From positions 11,118,501-11,182,500 of the forward strand of contig CM054181.1 in assembly GCA_028829895.1 (NCBI GenBank): a DNA stretch of 64,000 nucleotides. Direction: 5' to 3'. Source of the stretch: Sinotaia quadrata (taxonomy: Eukaryota > Mollusca > Gastropoda > Architaenioglossa > Viviparidae). Shown piece by piece: positions 58,611 through 64,000 of this stretch. Made by a program: the position numbers and the translations under genes. The notes below the pieces were generated by a model. That model was not told the origin of the DNA and ran no database searches. It worked only from the letters and a program-made list of their open reading frames with translations. Position 1 is the first letter of the stretch. Each line of letters opens with the position of its first letter.

Positions 58611-59039
58611 GAATACTAATATTTCCTCTTCCCATCAAGTACTTTGTTATAAAGGTATGCTTTTCCAGTTTATCCGGCGCGTGTAGTACTATTTTTTCTT
58701 CTTTTTCTTTTGTTTTCTTTTTCTTTTTTTTTTTTTTTTTTGACGGGGAGGACCTAGGTGGAGGTCAAGAGAGTCAGATGATTACTTAAATGCACGAACC
58801 ACAACATGTGTATTGGGACAACTGACAGTAGAGATAATGCGTTTAGAGGTCCCGAGAACAATGATAACGATTAGACATGTTATTTGGAGGTTGGGGTGCT
58901 TAACAAATAAATATCACTGGAAATAAGTGTTTTAAAGGTTGATAATAATAAAAATTATTTTTAAACACAAACAATCTTAGGAACGAACAAACACTAGTAA
59001 ATTCACTTACGCACAAATAAACATACACGGATAACAAAC
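58611..59039. other. Simple T-rich run and unique sequence
   Basis: A long CTTTT/poly-T run at about 58690-58741, then AT-rich DNA. No gene. Confidence 0.4.
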
Positions 59040-59450
59040 ACAAGTAAGCACACCCACGCACAAGCACAAGAACGGATAACAAACAAAATACACTCACGCA
59101 CACACACAAGAACGGATAACAACAAAATACACTCACGCACACAGTGAAGAACGGATAACAAACACTAGTAAATACACGCACGCACACACACAAGAACGAA
59201 TAACAAACACCAGTAAATACACGCACGCACACAGTGAAGAACGGATAACAAACACTAGTAAATACACGCACGCACACACACAAGAACGAATAACAAACAC
59301 CAGTAAATACACGCACGCACACAGTGAAGAACGGATAACAAACACTAGTAAATACACGCACGCACACAGTGAAGAACGGATAACAAACACACGCACGCAC
59401 ACACACAAGAACGGATAACAAACACCAGTAAATACACGCACGCACACAGT
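59040..59450. repeat. 45-bp repeat with 90-bp higher-order period
   Basis: Unit A carries GTGAAGAACGGATAACAAAC and ACTAGTAAATACACGCACGC. Unit B carries CACAAGAACGAATAACAAAC and ACCAGTAAATACACGCACGC. A and B alternate, so the true period is 90 bp. Because 45 is 15 codons, the minus strand is open for 181 codons with hydrophobic repeats. I treat this as an artefact. Confidence 0.93.
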
Positions 59451-60199
59451 GTCTATTACATGGTCTGACCTGAACTCATGAAGTACAAAGCGGATGTCTT
59501 GTTAGGTCCAAAAGAGGACATTTTTCAATGCTTCATAGAAAAAAAAATCCACAAGAAATATTGGTGTTTATTTTAAGAAACGAAAACAAAACACAATAAC
59601 GTGGCTTTTTAAGACAGCATTGGTGAGGTTCAACCTTGCTCCTGCAGTGACAATTTTAACTTTAACCTGACAAGTAGTACAAAAGGACAGAGTCAAAGAG
59701 CCTTTTGAAATTCATTCCAGCGACAATTTTAACTTTAACCTGACAAGTAGTACAAAAGGACAGAGTCTTTTGAAATTCATTCCAGAGACACAGTAGCTGA
59801 CCAGGAGGAAAATGTTGAGAACGAGTGAAAAAAAGTGCGAACAGTTTTCTCTCGTTTCTAACAAAATTCTCCTCAAATTACTGTGAATCTGCTGTGCACA
59901 GATACACATGTCAACAAATTGCATCCAGATTTGCAAGTGAAGTACATTTTAGAAAGTGTCACCAATATTTACTGATTCTTGTGAAGGTAGGAATTCAGAA
60001 ACCCTTGTAGGAGCAACGAGTACTTTACAAATTATCCATGTGTAACGCATTATACATCATCTAAAAATAGCATCAAAAACATACTTTGTATTTTCCTTGG
60101 AATGGCGAAAGGAATTTTATTTCGGTTTTGAGATTCTTACAAAAAGAACATCAATCACGTGACACATGATGGCACCTTAAAACACTTGAGTGTGGCTGT
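59451..60199. other. Unique sequence with one duplication
   Basis: GACAATTTTAACTTTAACCT, GACAAGTAGTACAAAAGGAC and CTTTTGAAATTCATTCCA occur twice (59650-59785). No gene is recognised. Confidence 0.5.
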
Positions 60200-60560
60200 C
60201 CATAGGGACTGCCTATAAGTATTATGTCCAGGGATTGTGTATAGGGTTTTGTGTGTAGGGGCTGTATATAGAGACTGACTTCAGGTGTTATGTCCAGGGG
60301 TTGTGTATAGGGTTTTGTGTGTAGGAGCTGTATATAGAGACTGACTTTAGGTCTTTTGTGCAGGGGCTGTGTATAGGGTTTTGTGTGTAGGGGCTGTATA
60401 CAGAGACTGACTTCAGGTGTTATGTCCAGGGACTGTGTATAGCGGTTGTGTAAATGGTAAATAGGAGCTGTTTATAGGGGTTCTGATAAAGATTGTATAT
60501 AGGGGTTCTGTATGGAAGTTGTGTCAAATGTTTGTGTGTAAGGTATATATAGAGAGAGGT
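60200..60560. repeat. ~63-bp tandem repeat, about 4 copies
   Basis: GTGTATAGGGTTTTGTGTGT, AGGGGCTGTATATAGAGACT and GACTTCAGGTGTTATGTCCA recur, then decay into shorter GTATAGGGG words. Confidence 0.88.
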
Positions 60561-60604
60561 TGTGGTATAGGGACAGTGTATAGGAGCTGTATATAAGGGT
60601 CGTG

Positions 60605-60830
60605 TACATAGAATATAAAGGACAGGTCCAGGAAGAGAGCCTTGAGGGACATCATAAACATTGTAAGGGCCGAAATGTGTACCAGTTACAGGTACAATTT
60701 GTTTTTTTTTCTCAAAGTAGCTGGATGAGCTAAGATGGGTGCTAAATGCAAGCTGGAGACGGTAGAATGATGCCCGATGGTCATCACTGTCGGAAGACTA
60801 TATAATAAAAAATTGTGAAAATCTTTCCAA
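60605..60830 (-). pseudogene. Non-LTR reverse-transcriptase fragment
   Basis: Read on the minus strand, one frame gives YFEKKKQIVPVTGTHFGPYN then VYDVPQGSLPGPVLYIL. The G(V)PQGS-LGP-L motif is RT motif B of LINE-type polymerases, preceded by the usual beta-strand with a spacer. The region upstream (60770-60830) reads weakly as ASFYRLQLAFSTHLSSSSYF. No catalytic FADD-type box follows, because the sequence passes into tandem repeats at 60600. It is too short and eroded to assign to a clade, and is not obviously the same family as the element at 28.5-29.9 kb. Confidence 0.5.
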
Positions 60831-61267
60831 CATCCAAAGCATAGACTAAAGACTGGGCAACTTTTAAAATTTAGTGTCGATCATAATAGGAGCAAAATAA
60901 GTTGAATGGAAATACTTTTAAGATTATGGAGATTTAAGCGAAACATTGAGATAAAATGTTTTCCAGGATTTTTTTATTTTATAAATAATAGATTAAAGAC
61001 TGGGCTATAGTTATTTCAGGTTATTATGGCCAAAGGTCAACAAGGGCTTTACAATAGCTATTTTTAAAGTGGTGAAATGCCGAAGCTATTTTTAAAAAGT
61101 GGTGAGGAAATGCCGGTTGAAAGAGGCGTGTTTGCGACCAGAGTCGGAGCAAGTAATTTTTCACAGAAAAAATATTATAAACAAAATTATAAAGAGACCG
61201 ATTTTTTTCTTAAACATAATATCATTTTGCAAAGCATTCAACAGATGTAGCTGTGTGTGTTGTGCAT

Positions 61268-61270
<3 letters not shown>
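60831..61270. other. No gene recognised
   Basis: AT-rich unique sequence. A short phrase (TAGA-TTAAAGACTGGGC) occurs near 60845 and 60990. Confidence 0.35.

Positions 61271-61336
<66 letters not shown>
61271..61336. repeat. (GT)33 microsatellite
   Basis: An uninterrupted GT dinucleotide run. Confidence 0.95.
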
Positions 61337-61337
<1 letters not shown>

Positions 61338-61707
61338 TGATCAATCGTGAGAGCACTAATGTTAAAATTATATTCTGTGTTGGTATGCATCTAATCAGTA
61401 AAATTTCATTTGAAATGCGTCACAACCCATCAACCCCATCACTGCATAGCATGTTCAAACTTGTATTTAGCTAATTTATGTTTATATTATATAAGCATTA
61501 CAAATAATTGGTATACTTATAATACTGATTTAAAGCAAACGTGTGTTTAACATGTATTAATTTACATATAAAATGTAATTGCCAGAAAAATTCAACTCTT
61601 GCTTCAGTCCAGCGGTATTATTCTGTTTTCATTGGTTAGGTTTTTTAAATATCGCTTTATGCAAAACATTACTTCGCGCTTTGAACATGCGTGACGAATG
61701 ATCTTAC

Positions 61708-61847
61708 CTGAGGGGCAGAACTGTCAAACGGCTATCTTGATGGATGACAGGCACAAGTACACTGGATGTCGTGGCATGCTCAAGTGTAGCGATACAGACA
61801 GCAGGGGATCTATCATGGCGGAAACTCGTGTCATTCGGTAACTTCAT
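61708..61847 (-). CDS. Possible first coding exon of an unknown gene
   Basis: On the minus strand, an ATG at 61847-61845 starts a frame of 46 codons (MKLPNDTSFRHDRSPAVCIA, TLEHATTSSVLVPVIHQDSR, LTVLPL) that stays open to a perfect 5' splice-site sequence, CTCAG|GTAAGATC, with the exon ending at 61708. The block is GC-richer and non-repetitive. I recognise no family. Competing reading: on the + strand the same block holds ATCATGGCGGAA (ATG 61815) and a strong donor GATTT|GTAAGTAC at 61899/61900, so a + strand first exon, or a bidirectional promoter, is equally conceivable. No further exons were found. Confidence 0.25.
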
Positions 61848-62501
61848 CTTCGTGCAATTTGTCAGTGGACCAAGGGGGCTTGCGGCTTCAGTTTGATTTG
61901 TAAGTACACATTGCGAAGTGAAATCAATTTCTTAGCACAGAGCTGGGCGAGTATTTTCTTTAATTTGACCCAACGCCTGACTTCGGACGGACTCGGTGTG
62001 TCTTTCTGCTGTTTTATGAACAAAGCAGCAAATGACGTGACATTTCCTGACGACGGGAAATTGACTTCAGAGGAAGTGAACTAAATAGATAAAAATATTT
62101 CCATTGACTTAAAATGACAGACGTGCACTCGGTAGGTGAAATGCAGCATTAAATTCCCGTGAAATTCGTAGTTATATAAGACTATTTGAAACAATTCCCG
62201 CTATTTCTGTTAGGTTGCCTTGACAAGAACTAAAACATACGGTCGATAAGGGTTATGAAATATCTTTTATAAAAACTTATTGGAACCGAAGGTAGTTATA
62301 TAAGCTGTTGAGTAAACGGTTCTTGACACAGGAGTAGCTGCCAAAAAAATATAAATTATAATGATAAGTAATTATAATTGTAATGAAATAAATTGCAGCT
62401 TACATACTAGGACGTGTCAATAATTATTTTGGTTTAGAAAATATTTTGTTTTAATGTGCATTAATATTCCTTTCCTGACGAAAATAATGAACCTTTATAT
62501 T
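61848..62501. other. Possible promoter region, otherwise no feature
   Basis: The GC-richer part up to about 62060 could belong to a promoter shared with the exon candidate beside it. The rest is AT-rich and featureless. Confidence 0.25.
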
Positions 62502-62864
62502 GAATGTACAATGTATTAAATAATGCTGGTGTCCAGCTTTACTGTTGTATGTACAATGTATTAAATAATGCTGGTGTCCAGCTTTATTGTTGTATGTACA
62601 ATGTATTAAATAATGCTGGTGTCCAGCTTTACTCTTGTATGTACAATGTATTAAATAATGCTGGTGTCCAGCTTTACTGTTGTATGTACAATGTATTAAA
62701 TAATGCTGGTGTCCAGCTTTACTGTTGTATGTACAATGTATTAAATAATGCTGGTGTCCAGCTTTACTGTTGTATGTACAATGTATTAAATAATGCTGGT
62801 GTCCAGCTTTACTGTTGTATGTACAATGTATTAAATAATGCTGGTGTCCAGCTTTACTGTTGTA
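62502..62864. repeat. 45-bp tandem repeat, 8 near-identical copies
   Basis: The unit is TGTACAATGTATTAAATAAT, GCTGGTGTCCAGCTTTACTG, TTGTA. GCTGG-TGT-CCAGC is a perfect 5-bp hairpin stem in every unit. At 15 codons per unit both strands are open (133 and 173 codons). I regard both as artefacts. Only a few single-base differences separate copies. Confidence 0.95.
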
Positions 62865-63715
62865 AAGAAAACAGCCGAAACGTCGTGTGCGTTTTTGTCG
62901 GGTAAAATTAAGCAAAAGCATTTTGAAACTTTCAAGGAAAAGTTCAATAGAAATAATAAAATGAATATGCAAAGCCTACATCTGTAGTGCTTATATTTTA
63001 GTAAAATGTTCCTGTTTATGAGTGCAAATAGAAATATAGAAACAACCTGTCCTACCTGAGAGTGTTAAGTACTACCGACTTCTGCTGTTAAAAAAACATC
63101 TTCCTCAAACATTCCATTCTGTAGAGTAGCTCATTTTAATTTGTTGTATAAATCAATGGCAATGCATTTTACATGTTATGGGTATACTGGCTGAATTTAA
63201 TAGTAAACTACTAGAAACCATTTTAATTTTAATTTACGCTAGAGCGCAAGTTGAGTTGCACGTTATAACTATTATTAATATTTATTATTAAATCTGTGTA
63301 AATGCTACTTAGCTTACTTAGAACTAATAATAATAACATATATAAAATTACTGCTTTGTTGATTAGAATCAATCATAAATATTTAAAGGAACTTTTCATC
63401 TGTGTGTATGTGTATTAGTTTTCAAGTGTATTTAATCATGTTGTTGCTGGATGAGCTAATTAAATATAACTGATCGTTTTAATGAAGCGTTAATTATCTT
63501 GGCGTGTGGATCTACAATTACTGGACAAAACTGTACAGGTAAATCTAAATATAGCTTCTTGATCACCTTACAGCATAAAAATAGTTAATTGTTTGAAAAA
63601 TAATGATGAATTAATAGTTAATTTTAGTTAAGTAAGAAATTTCGATTTCTTTTTCAAACAGAGAAAATTTAATAAATAATAAGTTCAGACTTTCAAACGG
63701 CAATGATTAAAAATG
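62865..63715. other. AT-rich sequence, no gene
   Basis: Nothing recognisable. It ends at the stop codon of the hAT remnant. Confidence 0.4.
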
Positions 63716-64000
63716 TTAGTGATCATCTCCTTTCATCCAGTCCCGTAAGCAAACGAGCATACCCATAGTATGTGGTTCAAATGAACAACGTGTTTTGTTT
63801 ACAATGTAACCTGCTGAACTGAACAGTCTCTCACATTGCACTGAAGTTGCCGGTATACAAAGAACAATCTCTCACATTTCTACTTTAGTTGCCGGTATAC
63901 AAAGAACAGTCTCTCACATTGCACTGAAGTTACCGGTATACAAAGAAGTCTTTGCCAGCGATGCCAATCTAGGAAACCTGTGTTCATTCATCTTCCACTC
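63716..64000 (-). pseudogene. hAT transposase C-terminus, cut by window edge
   Basis: On the minus strand the end reads CIPATSVQCERLFSSAGYIV, NKTRCSFEPHTMGMLVCLRD, W and a TAA stop at 63718-63716. This is the conserved hAT C-terminal dimerisation region (IPATS-ER-FS-AG-I-KR-L-P). Further upstream, 63990-63955 gives WKMNEHRFPRLASLAK, the W-N---P-L--LA motif just before it. Between them a 41-bp piece is present three times, which throws the frame out and adds stops, so this copy is dead unless the repeat is an assembly error. The rest of the gene lies beyond 64000. It differs from the GTF2IRD2-like copies at 25 and 30 kb and looks closer to the ZBED1/Hermes type. Confidence 0.85.
63823..63947. 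repeat. 41-bp triplication inside the hAT C-terminus
   Basis: ACAGTCTCTCACATTGCACT and GAAGTTGCCGGTATACAAAG recur at 63823, 63864 and 63906. The middle copy is diverged and the outer two are nearly identical. The period is not a multiple of three. Confidence 0.9.

Noticed and set aside
58900..59447. 181-codon hydrophobic minus-strand frame as a membrane protein
   Set aside because: It is the translation of GT/GC-rich 45-bp units. The apparent membrane segments are identical repeats of simple sequence.
62451..62972. 173-codon minus and 133-codon plus frames as repeat proteins
   Set aside because: A 45-bp repeat opens both strands; non-repeat ends show no known motif.

Overview
The window is animal nuclear DNA. 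It is AT-rich, has GT-AG introns and contains very many tandem repeats. The one clear protein-coding gene is a synaptotagmin-1 orthologue on the + strand (coding exons from 33440 to 51039; 414 residues, with residue numbering that lines up with rat Syt1 at the C2-domain calcium ligands). The N-terminus, the juxtamembrane linker and an optional Val-Gln pair at a tandem splice acceptor all point to a mollusc, probably a gastropod related to Aplysia. That assignment is inference from remembered family features, not from a search.

Layout. 1-33 kb: no convincing coding gene. This stretch is dozens of 19-115 bp tandem arrays, a ~250 bp dispersed element (copies at 2.7 kb and 17.4 kb, with a third inside the Syt1 gene), a short hAT-like MITE (11.1 kb), a decayed hAT transposon (24.8-26.0 kb, minus), a dead R4/Dong-like non-LTR retrotransposon (28.5-29.9 kb) and a well-preserved but internally deleted hAT element with intact ends and an 8-bp target duplication (29931-31161). 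Three segments of more complex sequence (6.6-7.2 kb, 21.2-21.9 kb and perhaps 9.8 kb) could hold promoters or non-coding 5' exons of Syt1. 33.4-51.0 kb: the Syt1 coding exons. 51.0-55.7 kb: a repeat-poor, T-rich stretch that is probably a long 3' UTR. 56-64 kb: tandem arrays, a C/A-rich exon-like block (57.86-58.6 kb), a reverse-transcriptase scrap (60.6 kb, minus), a possible first exon on the minus strand (61.7-61.85 kb) and the C-terminal end of a hAT transposase at the right edge.

The main biology is in Syt1 splicing. Exons 7a (43362-43495) and 7b (44197-44330) are equal-length alternatives for the same part of C2B, including the polybasic strand. Their phases are such that using both or neither gives an early stop. 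A tandem acceptor at 36561-36568 can add or drop two residues (VQ) in the linker. The intron before exon 7a is filled by a ~58 bp tandem array in which nearly every unit looks like a 3' splice site. Together these give up to four predicted Syt1 isoforms.

Most long open frames in the window are not genes. They come from tandem repeats whose period is a multiple of three.
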